Source: CAZFLM01 sp964519955 (GTDB lineage: Bacteria; Armatimonadota; Chthonomonadetes; Chthonomonadales; CAJBBX01). From it: 64,000 bases of DNA. This document shows positions 41,017-48,257 of the stretch, one piece after another (position 1 is the first letter of the stretch; each line of letters begins with the position of its first letter). Both the position numbers and the translations under genes were made by a program. Below the pieces are notes generated by a model, which saw only the letters and a list, made by a program, of their open reading frames with translations, searched no databases and was not told where the DNA came from. Where the stretch lies: NCBI GenBank assembly GCA_964519955.1, contig CAZFLM010000025.1, forward strand, positions 1-64,000, in the 5' to 3' direction.

Positions 41017-41043
41017 TCGCCGCGGCGGGGTGGGAGTCCTGCG
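41017..41043 (-). promoter_or_regulatory. Upstream element CAGGA-N15-GGCGAT (GH43-like gene)
   Basis: Minus strand: CAGGA, 15 nt, GGCGAT, 25 nt before the ATG; one mismatch in the second box. Its C-rich spacer is nearly identical to that of the GH42-like gene's element. Confidence 0.5.
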
Positions 41044-41089
41044 TGGACGGCGGGCAGCGCGCGGCAAACTCCACGCCAGGTGGGCGTAG

Positions 41090-41152
41090 GGGTTAAGCAA
41101 TCGCGTTGCCAGACTATGTCTACGCACGGCCTCAATCGCGATTGCTTAACCC
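41090..41152. repeat. 63-bp perfect-arm inverted repeat
   Basis: GGGTTAAGCAATCGCG (41090-41105) and CGCGATTGCTTAACCC (41137-41152) are perfect 16-nt complements around a 31-nt centre. Arm length, centre length and the inner ATCGCG end mirror the 62-bp family (AGCATTCGCG), yet the sequence differs, so it may be a related element family. It lies in the gene-free stretch 40992-41375. Confidence 0.75.
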
Positions 41153-41182
41153 TCCCCCTCGCGGCGCACGGGTCCACCGCCA

Positions 41183-41198
41183 GGGCACAGCATTCGCG
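41183..41198. repeat. Half copy of the 62-bp palindrome
   Basis: Only the left arm GGGCACAGCATTCGCG is present, 26 nt before the next complete copy, suggesting truncation or insertion of one element into another. Confidence 0.65.
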
Positions 41199-41224
41199 CC
41201 GGACGGTCTCGCGCCGCCAGGGGA

Positions 41225-41286
41225 GGGCACAGCATTCGCGCCATACACGACCGCAAAGTGCAGCATTGCACGCGAATGCTCTGCCC
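41225..41286. repeat. 62-bp palindromic element, copy D
   Basis: Arms at 41225-41240 and 41271-41286 as in copies A-C. The 30-nt centre is different and itself contains AGCATTGCA, a near-copy of the arm. The left flank is GCGCCGCCAGGGGA. It ends in CTACGG like copy B. Confidence 0.8.
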
Positions 41287-41323
41287 CTACGGGTGGGTGC
41301 GGGGCGACATCGCGCTTGGTCGG

Positions 41324-41350
41324 CAGGTAACCGCCGCCGCTGGCGCGAAC
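41324..41350 (+). promoter_or_regulatory. Upstream element CAGGT-N13/14-GCGCGAA (DUF4091 gene)
   Basis: CAGGT, then CGCC-rich spacer, then GGCGCGAA, 25 nt before the ATG. One mismatch in the first box and a 2-nt insertion in the second. Confidence 0.4.
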
Positions 41351-41375
41351 ACGGATGCGAGGGGGACGGTGCGCG

Positions 41376-43667
41376 ATGTGGATGGCGGCGTTAGCGGTGA
41401 TGGTGCTTCAGGCGGGCGGGCCGCTGGGGCTGGCGAATGGCGGGTTCGCGGAGCAGGCGGGCGGGCACGCCGCCCGGTGGGATGTGGTCGGCTCGTACCG
41501 CGCGCTGGCGAGCGGCGGGCGAGGCGGCGCGCCGGCGCTGGAGATGGTCTGCGACGGCAGGGCGGACACCGGCGCGGTGCAGGTGGTCGACTACCGGCCG
41601 GCGCGGCGCGGCTCGTTCGCGGTGACGGCGTGGATGCGCTGCGAGGGGGTGGAGGAGGGCGGCGACTGCTCGCTCTACCTCGACGTCATCCAGGAGGGCG
41701 GGCCGCCGATCTGGGGAGTGCAGGGCATCCCGGACCGCAAGAGCGCCAAGTGGCAGCAGGTGCGCGCCGAGGTTCACCCGACGCGGCCGGTCAGCCAGCT
41801 CCGCGTCTACCTCCTCCTCCGCAAGACGCGAGGCAAGGTGCGCTTCTGCGACGTGCGGGCGGAGGCGCTCCCGCTGAAGGTGCGCGAGTTGCGGCTCTAT
41901 GCGGCCGGCGGGCGGCGGTTCGAGGTGCGCGCGGCACTGAGCGAGCAGGCGCCGATGCGGCTCGTCGCCGAGCAGGGCGGGGCCGAGGTCTGGCGGCAGG
42001 AGGTGGATGCCGCGCGGCTGGCCGGCTCATTCGAGGCGCCGGGCGATGGACCGGTGAGGGTGACGCTCGCTGCGGAGCAGACGGGCTCTGCGGTGCGGGC
42101 GGAGCGGTCGGCCTCGCCGCGCGGGGCGTCGGGTGCGGCCGATTGGTGGGTGGCCGACTCGTTCGCGCGCGCGTTCCAGGACGATCTGCCCCCGGAGAAG
42201 CCGGCTCGCGCGGCGGCGCTCGACATGGCGCGCGGCGAGCAGGAGGCGTTCCAGGTCTGCGTGCGGGCGCTCGGCAGGCCGTTGCGGAACGTGCGCGTGA
42301 CGGCGTCGGTCCTTCGATCGGGCGGCCGCGCGCTGGCCGGGGCGCGTGTCGAGTGGAACCGGGTGGGCTACGTGTGGGTGGGCGAGCCGTTCCAGCACCC
42401 GTATGCCGAGCGGGCCAGTGCCGCGTGGTGGCCGGACCCGCTGCTGCCGGGCGTGCCATTTGCGGTCGAGGCAGACCAGGTGCAGCCCCTGTGGTTCACG
42501 GTGAGCGTGCCGAGGAGCGCGCCGCCCGGCACGTACTCGGGGAGCGTGCGGATCGTGGCGGAGGGCGTGCAGCCGATCGAGTCCCCGCTGACCATCCGCG
42601 TCCATCCCGCCGCCATCCCGGTGCAGGGCAAGATGAAGACCGCGTTCGCGCTGATGGACGGCTTCCTGAAGCAGCTCTACGGCGGCATCAGCCCGAAGTT
42701 GCGGCGCGCCTACACCGACTACCTGTTGGCGCACCGGCTGAACCCGGACGACATCTCGCGCTGCGAGCCGCCGGACCTCGACGAGATGAGCTACGCGAAC
42801 ACGCGCGGCCTGAACGCGTTCAACATCCTCAACGTAGTGCCCGAGCCCACGAAGCCCGTCACATGGGTCTGCTACTCCGAGTTGGCGGAGTACACCCCGG
42901 CGTTCCGCAAGCGCTTCTTCGAGCGGCTCGACGCCATCGTGCCGGAGCTGCGGAAGCGCGGGCTGGCGAAGAAGGCGTACATCTACGGCTTCGACGAGCG
43001 CGGGCCGGAGTACATCCCGGTCATTCGCGACCTGTTCGGCGAGATCCACCGGCGGTACCCGGAGGTGAAGACGCTCTCCACGTGCTGGCCGCCGCCCGGC
43101 ACCGATCCGCTCTCGCTGAACGTAGACTGGTTCGTGCCGCTCAGCTCGTCGTACAACCCGCAGCTCGCCCAGACGGTCCGCAAGCGCGGCGGCGAGATGT
43201 GGTGGTACGTCTGCATGGGGCCGAACCATCCCTACGCGAACTGGCTGCTGGAGAACCCGCTCATCGAGGCGCGGCTCATCTGGTGGCAGGCGTTCCAGTA
43301 CGACGTGGAGGGGTTCCTCTACTGGGGCCTGAATATCTGGTCTCGGGAGCACAACGACCGGCCCATCCCGGACGACGCCGGCCCGCGCATCGACTGGTCC
43401 GTGACGACGGGCGGCGACTACAAGTGGCTGAATGGGGACGGCGTGCTGCTCTATCCCGGCACGCGCGGGCCCATCGGCTCGATCCGGCTGGAGAGCATCC
43501 GCGACGGGCTGGAGGACACGGAGCTGCTGCGCCAGTACCGCGCGCGCTTCGGCCGGGCGGCGGCGGACGCACTGCTGCGCCGCGTGACGACGGACCGCAC
43601 GCGCTACTCGCGGAACCCGGCGGACCTGCTCGGCGCGCGGCGGGCGATGCTGGAGCGGCTGAGGTAG
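41376..43667 (+). CDS. Secreted DUF4091 protein (glycosidase-like)
   Basis: A 763-residue exported protein with a signal peptide (MWMAALAVMVLQAGGPLGLA). The N-terminal jelly-roll (about 25-170, GGFAEQAGGHAARWDVVGSY) is carbohydrate-binding-like. A middle beta domain with GEQEAFQVCVRALG and PPGTYSGSVRI precedes a TIM-barrel-like region (RLNPDDISRCEPPDLDEMSY; KAYIYGFDERGPEYIPVI; MWWYVCMGP). It ends in the DUF4091 signature SIRLESIRDGLEDTELLRQYRARFG. Such proteins are widespread in glycan loci and presumed glycosidases. Acidic residues in GFDERG are conserved candidates. An RBS (GAGGGGGA) supports this ATG over 41355. Confidence 0.82.
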   Translation: MWMAALAVMVLQAGGPLGLANGGFAEQAGGHAARWDVVGSYRALASGGRGGAPALEMVCDGRADTGAVQVVDYRPARRGSFAVTAWMRCEGVEEGGDCSLYLDVIQEGGPPIWGVQGIPDRKSAKWQQVRAEVHPTRPVSQLRVYLLLRKTRGKVRFCDVRAEALPLKVRELRLYAAGGRRFEVRAALSEQAPMRLVAEQGGAEVWRQEVDAARLAGSFEAPGDGPVRVTLAAEQTGSAVRAERSASPRGASGAADWWVADSFARAFQDDLPPEKPARAAALDMARGEQEAFQVCVRALGRPLRNVRVTASVLRSGGRALAGARVEWNRVGYVWVGEPFQHPYAERASAAWWPDPLLPGVPFAVEADQVQPLWFTVSVPRSAPPGTYSGSVRIVAEGVQPIESPLTIRVHPAAIPVQGKMKTAFALMDGFLKQLYGGISPKLRRAYTDYLLAHRLNPDDISRCEPPDLDEMSYANTRGLNAFNILNVVPEPTKPVTWVCYSELAEYTPAFRKRFFERLDAIVPELRKRGLAKKAYIYGFDERGPEYIPVIRDLFGEIHRRYPEVKTLSTCWPPPGTDPLSLNVDWFVPLSSSYNPQLAQTVRKRGGEMWWYVCMGPNHPYANWLLENPLIEARLIWWQAFQYDVEGFLYWGLNIWSREHNDRPIPDDAGPRIDWSVTTGGDYKWLNGDGVLLYPGTRGPIGSIRLESIRDGLEDTELLRQYRARFGRAAADALLRRVTTDRTRYSRNPADLLGARRAMLERLR

Positions 43668-43689
43668 GCGGCACGCGTGGGAGGACGCC

Positions 43690-45060
43690 GTGAAGCGCCG
43701 ATTGCGCCGGATCGCTGTTGCCGGGATCGTTGTGGCCCTCGTGGTTGCCGGAGTCCTGCTTTGGGCTGCGTGGCGGCTCCAGCGGCAGGACTCGCTCGAT
43801 CGCGCGCTCTGCGCTGCCGTGCGCGCCCAGGATGCTACCGCAGTGCGTCTGCTGCTGGCGGAGGGGGCGGACGCCAACGCGCGCGGCACTGTCGGGCCGC
43901 CGCCCACGTTCTGGCAGCACCTGCTGAGCCTGTTGCATTGGCCGCCGTGGCGGCCGGGCAAACGCGCCGATACCGACAGAATGCCCGTCCTGTGCCTGAC
44001 CGCGCGCACCCGCGACGTGGAGACGGCCCGCCTCTTGCTGAACCACGGCGCACACGTGAACGCGATGGACGCGACGCCACTGCTGATCGCGTCCCGGCAG
44101 CCATACTACGGGTACACGAGCCTGCTCCTCGATCGCGGCGCTCGGCCCAATGTCGTGGATCGGCAGGGCATGACACCTCTGAGCGTGGCGGCCCAGAGTG
44201 GCGCCGCCGCGTTCGTTCGCCTGCTGCTCGACAAGGGTGCGGATCCGAACCTGAGCGGGCCGGGCGCCGACTCGGCGCTGATAGGCGCTGCAACACTCGG
44301 CGACTGCGCCATTCCCTATGAACTGGTGGCGGCCGGAGCGGACGTCAACGCGATCGGCGGGGACGGGCAGACCGCCCTGTGGCGAGCGGCGTCCGATCCT
44401 CGCGGCGGGAGTCTCTCGCGCCTCCTGCTGCAGCACGGAGCAAGGACGCGCGTGGCCGACCGCGAAGGCAGAACCCCTCTGCACGGCGCTGCGGCGTGCG
44501 GCGGCCTGGAGGCAGTTCGCCTGCTGCTGGCCGCCGGAGCCGATCCGAACGCGCGATCGGCCTACGGGTATACCCCGCTGATGGAGGCGACCAATGCGCC
44601 GGTGATGAAGGCGCTGCTAGGCGCTGGCGCCAGGGCCGATGCGCGGGACTCGGACGGACACAACGCCCTGTGGCAGATCGCGCACGGGGGCAAGCTGGCG
44701 ATCTGCGAGGTGCGGCTTCTCCTGGAGCATGGCGCCGACCCGAACGGCGTCGACAAGCACGGGCACACACTGCTGCTGGATCTGGCGCGCGACTCCAGCG
44801 GGCTGTATGAGTGCATCCCGCCGCTTCTGGAACACGGCGCCAACCCCAACGTACGCGACGAGCTCGGGATGACGCCGCTGCTGTGGATGTGCCGGTACCG
44901 CGAGTGGAAGATCGTGTGTGCCCTCGTCGCCGCGGGAGCGGACGTCCGAGTGCGGACGCGGCGAGGAGTGAGCGCGCTGGGTCTGGCCGGCGCTCCCAGC
45001 AGCGACAAGGAGCATCGCCAGGCAATACGCGCCCTGAAGCAGGCGGGCGCGAGGGAGTAG
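43690..45060 (+). CDS. Membrane-anchored ankyrin-repeat protein
   Basis: A 456-residue protein starting with GTG behind GGGAGG. A basic N-terminus and one helix (about 8-27, IAVAGIVVALVVAGVLLWAAW) are followed by roughly eleven ankyrin repeats (ATAVRLLLAEGADANARG, ETARLLLNHGAHVNAMDATPLL, GLEAVRLLLAAGADPNARSAYGYTPLM, and so on). By the positive-inside rule the repeats would face the periplasm or outside. It is followed 31 nt later by a second small protein with the same helix-plus-ankyrin plan. A protein-binding scaffold is the likely role; the partner is unknown. Confidence 0.85.
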   Translation: MKRRLRRIAVAGIVVALVVAGVLLWAAWRLQRQDSLDRALCAAVRAQDATAVRLLLAEGADANARGTVGPPPTFWQHLLSLLHWPPWRPGKRADTDRMPVLCLTARTRDVETARLLLNHGAHVNAMDATPLLIASRQPYYGYTSLLLDRGARPNVVDRQGMTPLSVAAQSGAAAFVRLLLDKGADPNLSGPGADSALIGAATLGDCAIPYELVAAGADVNAIGGDGQTALWRAASDPRGGSLSRLLLQHGARTRVADREGRTPLHGAAACGGLEAVRLLLAAGADPNARSAYGYTPLMEATNAPVMKALLGAGARADARDSDGHNALWQIAHGGKLAICEVRLLLEHGADPNGVDKHGHTLLLDLARDSSGLYECIPPLLEHGANPNVRDELGMTPLLWMCRYREWKIVCALVAAGADVRVRTRRGVSALGLAGAPSSDKEHRQAIRALKQAGARE

Positions 45061-45091
45061 GGCGCTTGGCGGACGGGCGAGAGGACGCCAA

Positions 45092-45403
45092 ATGAGACTC
45101 CGAGTTGGGCGGAGGCGGATGCTGCTGTGGTCGGCCGGCGTTGCCGCGCTTCTGCTGCTCGCGTTCGTGGGTCTGCAGCTCTACCTGGCCGTGCAGTCGA
45201 GCAGCATCGGTTTCATGCTGTACACCTACGCCGGCCAGGGCGACCTTGCCAACGTCCAGGCGTTGCTGCGGAAGCCCTACGTCGACCCCAACTCCCGCAT
45301 CCTGCTGGACAACCTGCGGGTGACCACGCCGCTGCGGGCTGCCCGGGAGAACGGCCACCGCGACGTCGAGCAGGCGCTGATCGCGGCGGGGGCGCGGGAG
45401 TAG
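45092..45403 (+). CDS. Small membrane-anchored ankyrin-like protein
   Basis: A 103-residue protein: basic start, one transmembrane helix (about 10-33, LLWSAGVAALLLLAFVGLQLYLAV), then one and a half ankyrin units (GDLANVQALLRKPYVDPNSR and TPLRAARENGHRDVEQALIAAGARE). Its ending GARE matches the ending of the larger ankyrin protein upstream (QAGARE), which points to a duplication with loss of most repeats. Probably co-transcribed with it; the RBS is GAGAGG. Confidence 0.75.
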   Translation: MRLRVGRRRMLLWSAGVAALLLLAFVGLQLYLAVQSSSIGFMLYTYAGQGDLANVQALLRKPYVDPNSRILLDNLRVTTPLRAARENGHRDVEQALIAAGARE

Positions 45404-45431
45404 GCGCGTTGCCAGTGGCGTCTCGCCGGCG

Positions 45432-46301
45432 CTAGTGGGCCCCCAGCATCGTACGCATCGTGTCCCAGATCAGCGCGTGGTCGTCGAACATGCCCTGGCG
45501 GCGTGCGGCGCGCCAACCTGCGGCATCGCGTGACCCGAAGAGGACGAGTGCCTCGGAGACGATGGCCGTTGCCGGCTCGTGGCCACGCCACCGCTCCGCC
45601 TGTTCCGCAGCCTCGGCCACCTCCGCTTCGGTGGCCATGGCTACCACCAAGGCAGCGTCGAACGCATGCTTGGGCGAGGGCGGCTTCTGCCCTTCGCCCA
45701 GGGGCCAGGGCTGCTCGCTGTACTTGAGCCAGTCATGCGCGGCTCGGAGCTTCAGGTTGAGCCACGCGTACGGGTGCGGGACACGTACGGCGCACGTCGT
45801 GGCCCCGCCGAGGCGGATGTCCACCATCTGCGGACTGGCGTCGACGGCAAAGGCCTCGTCGGTTCGGCGGCCGTGGAGTTTGGCGGCCGATCCGGCTCCG
45901 ACGCGGATGCCGCGTACCTTGACGTTAGCGCGTTCAGCCTCGTTCGGCGGCCTGGCCAGAAGGTCGACGGCGATGATATGCTCAGGCGCAGCCGTCGAGA
46001 GGCGCTTCTCGAACTGCCAGTTCCCGGTGACCACCTCGTAGCCAAGATCCAGCAGCGCCGCGCGCAACGCCGCGCCGCGAGAGGCGTCGACGAACAGCTC
46101 CAGGCCGAGGAACAGGTCGATGTCAAAGGTCGCGCGTGCCTCTGGCACCTCATAGCCGGCGGCCCCGGCGAGTGTAACGGCCCTGTGGCTCAGCAGGTGC
46201 TCGCGCTTCACGCGCAGTCCGAGGCCGCCGCCGAGAACGAAGGCCGATGTGCCCGCGCGCTCGACGAGGAGTTGCAGGTGTACCAGCATAGCATCGGCCA
46301 T
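45432..46301 (-). CDS. Nucleotidyltransferase toxin of an AbiE-like type IV TA pair
   Basis: A 289-residue protein with a DNA-polymerase-beta-type nucleotidyltransferase core: FVLGGGLGLRV (GG motif at 24-26) and ATFDIDLFLGLELF with the metal-binding pair D60/D62, the G-G...D-x-D arrangement of AbiEii/AbiGii toxins. A further acidic region (IIAVDLLARPP) may hold the third carboxylate. AbiEii toxins transfer nucleotides to tRNA acceptor ends and protect against phage. The start lies 1 nt after the stop of the upstream partner, so the pair is translationally coupled. Confidence 0.72.
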   Translation of the reverse strand: MADAMLVHLQLLVERAGTSAFVLGGGLGLRVKREHLLSHRAVTLAGAAGYEVPEARATFDIDLFLGLELFVDASRGAALRAALLDLGYEVVTGNWQFEKRLSTAAPEHIIAVDLLARPPNEAERANVKVRGIRVGAGSAAKLHGRRTDEAFAVDASPQMVDIRLGGATTCAVRVPHPYAWLNLKLRAAHDWLKYSEQPWPLGEGQKPPSPKHAFDAALVVAMATEAEVAEAAEQAERWRGHEPATAIVSEALVLFGSRDAAGWRAARRQGMFDDHALIWDTMRTMLGAH

Positions 46302-46302
46302 C

Positions 46303-47394
46303 TCACATGCTCCCGCACCGCTCGAGCAACCGCCTGTCCATCGTTGCTGCCGCGTCGCGCTCGCGCTCGCCGCCGCGTCCTAGCTCCAGCCAGGTCTGGA
46401 TTGGGGAGGCCCAGAGGGCGTCAGCATCCGGCTGCAGGTCGAAGTACTCCACGTGCTTGTCGGCCAGCACGAGTTCCACATTGGCGAACGCTCTGCCGGG
46501 ACGAAACGCGATGATACCGGCCGCCCGGTCGACGTCATCGGTGTACAGGGACAGCCGATCGACTCCGGACAGCACCGCATGGTAGGCGGCAGAGGCGATA
46601 CCGGTGGCTGCGTACCGCAGTCCGGCCTCGCGCCGCGCCGCTGCAAGGCGAGCCCAGACTTCGTCGCGTCCGAGCGGTGTCTTGCCGATGATCGTATAGG
46701 CGGGCCGCGGCTGGTATCCCTCGCGAAGCTTCGCCATCAAGCGCGCGGGATCGACCAGGGCGAGCGACTGCCCGTCCTTAGCGACGATCAACTCGTCGGT
46801 TAGTGCGCTGACAGCCTTCGATGCCGTCCCAAGGGTGAGTGCGCCGCGAGTGTCTGGACGGAGCATGGTTAGTGCCGCTGCACACTCTCGGAGGCCCTTG
46901 AGCGAGCTGAACCGGCGCTGAACCAGGAATGCGCGCACGAAGATCGACGTATCGCCGCGGTAGGGGTTGCGGATCTCGGCTGCCTCGCGTACCGTGTTCG
47001 GGTGCCCGGCTTCCCAGATGCGCATGCCGTCCGTCAACACCAGCCCATTGCCGCAGAGATCGACTCCGCTGACCCCATGCTGCTCCAGTGTGGCCAGACT
47101 TGCCTCCGACAGGTACGGCACTACGACCATTGGCCGCAGGCCGGTAGCGTAGGATAGGTGAAGCGCGTGCAGCATGGCAGTCTGGAGCACCTTGGGAGTG
47201 CTCGCGGCCCTGGCTTCGATCACGAACCGGGCGGATCGATCCTGCCAGTGCGCGTCCACGACGGCGTCTGGGCTGGTCGGGAGCCGGCCGAAGGCACCAG
47301 GATCAGCAGGTCGCAGTGTGATGGGGCCGAGCGTGATTCCCTCAGAATTGAGGCGTCGCACGATGTCGTCGTGGCTGGCGGATGCTCTGTTCAT
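46303..47394 (-). CDS. AbiEi-like antitoxin/regulator with wHTH and nuclease-like N-terminus
   Basis: A 363-residue protein upstream of the nucleotidyltransferase. The N-terminal region (about 40-140: VVDAHWQDRSARFVIEARAAS... MVVVPYLSEASLATLEQHGVSGVDLCGNGLVL) has the shape of a restriction-nuclease-like fold with a degenerate E-x-R in place of E-x-K. A winged helix follows (RFSSLKGLRECAAALTMLRPDTRGALTLGTASKAVSALTDELIVAKDG). The C-terminal part (YAATGIASAAYHAVLSG) resembles AbiEi. AbiEi proteins repress their own promoter and neutralise the toxin; the palindrome at 47401-47416 fits this. Family assignment is inference from order and motifs. Confidence 0.68.
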   Translation of the reverse strand: MNRASASHDDIVRRLNSEGITLGPITLRPADPGAFGRLPTSPDAVVDAHWQDRSARFVIEARAASTPKVLQTAMLHALHLSYATGLRPMVVVPYLSEASLATLEQHGVSGVDLCGNGLVLTDGMRIWEAGHPNTVREAAEIRNPYRGDTSIFVRAFLVQRRFSSLKGLRECAAALTMLRPDTRGALTLGTASKAVSALTDELIVAKDGQSLALVDPARLMAKLREGYQPRPAYTIIGKTPLGRDEVWARLAAARREAGLRYAATGIASAAYHAVLSGVDRLSLYTDDVDRAAGIIAFRPGRAFANVELVLADKHVEYFDLQPDADALWASPIQTWLELGRGGERERDAAATMDRRLLERCGSM

Positions 47395-47400
47395 AGGCGG

Positions 47401-47443
47401 TTTCCTGTTCAGGAAATATAATACAATCCGGAAACTCGCGCAA
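47401..47443 (-). promoter_or_regulatory. Promoter and operator of the AbiE-like pair
   Basis: Minus strand: TTGCGC (47438-47443), 17-nt spacer, TATATT (47415-47420). A perfect palindrome TTTCCTGTTCAGGAAA (47401-47416) overlaps the inner end of the -10 box and lies 7 nt from the ATG, a good place for autorepression. It is an A+T-rich patch that stands out from the surroundings. Confidence 0.6.
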
Positions 47444-47474
47444 GGTCCGGGAGCGGGCGCTGGAGTAGGGCTGC

Positions 47475-48257
47475 CTACCCCAGCAGCCACTCCACCACCT
47501 GCCGCACGATGTCGTGGGAGATGACGATGCGGCGGTGGCCCATGCGCGGCGCCTCGATGAGCCGGGAGCCGCTCCACGCCGCGTGGATGGCCTCCGCGCT
47601 GTCGAAGCCGATCTCCTGGTCGCCGCGGTCGTGCCAGATCGTTAGCGGCGTGGTCAGCCCGGCGGCCATGCGGTCGGCGCTGGTCACGATGCCGCCGTAG
47701 CGCTGGTCGAGGATTCCCAGCACCTCGGCGACGCCCGCCTCGTCCATGCCGGCCGCGCGCGCATACTCCTCGGCGGTGCGGGCGACCCAGCAGCACGGCG
47801 CGATGAACGCCACGCGGTCGGCACGAACGCCGTTGGTCAGGGCGCGGGTGGTGGCCGTGGCGCCGACGGAGTGCGCGATGACGGAATGGAACGCGCCCTC
47901 GCGCTCGGCGATGGCCTCGATGGCCCCGGCGATGCGCACCCCGTCGCACTGCGTGCCCGCCGAGCGGCCGTGGCCCGGCCCGTCGAACGTGACGACGCGC
48001 AGGCCGGCCGCCAGCAGGGGCTCCACGTAGCCGCCCATCAACGTGCCGCGCCCGCCCCAGCCGTGCACCAGGAGGACTGGCCGGCCCTCGCCCCACGCGT
48101 AGACCTCCACTTCTTCCGCATCGTAGCGCACCCGGTACCGTGCGGCGCGCTCCACTAGCCGGGCTTCGGTGGGCGTCTCGGGCGTGCGCGGCGGCGTCAG
48201 GTAGTCCTCGAAGACCTGGGCGGGAGTGCGCCCGTCGGCAGCGGCTGGCAGCGTCAT
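47475..48257 (-). CDS. Alpha/beta hydrolase
   Basis: A 260-residue soluble hydrolase. Visible elements: oxyanion HG motif VLLVHGWGGRG (65-66), FDGPGHGRSAG, the nucleophile elbow AHSVGA with S130 (first Gly of GxSxG replaced by Ala), an acid in WHDRGDQEIGF and a histidine in PRMGHRRIVISHD near the C-terminus. Its ATG overlaps the stop of the very large glycosidase gene upstream by 4 nt (ATGA), so the two are made together. It may remove acyl groups from the same glycan (an esterase), but that is inference. Confidence 0.85.
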   Translation of the reverse strand: MTLPAAADGRTPAQVFEDYLTPPRTPETPTEARLVERAARYRVRYDAEEVEVYAWGEGRPVLLVHGWGGRGTLMGGYVEPLLAAGLRVVTFDGPGHGRSAGTQCDGVRIAGAIEAIAEREGAFHSVIAHSVGATATTRALTNGVRADRVAFIAPCCWVARTAEEYARAAGMDEAGVAEVLGILDQRYGGIVTSADRMAAGLTTPLTIWHDRGDQEIGFDSAEAIHAAWSGSRLIEAPRMGHRRIVISHDIVRQVVEWLLG

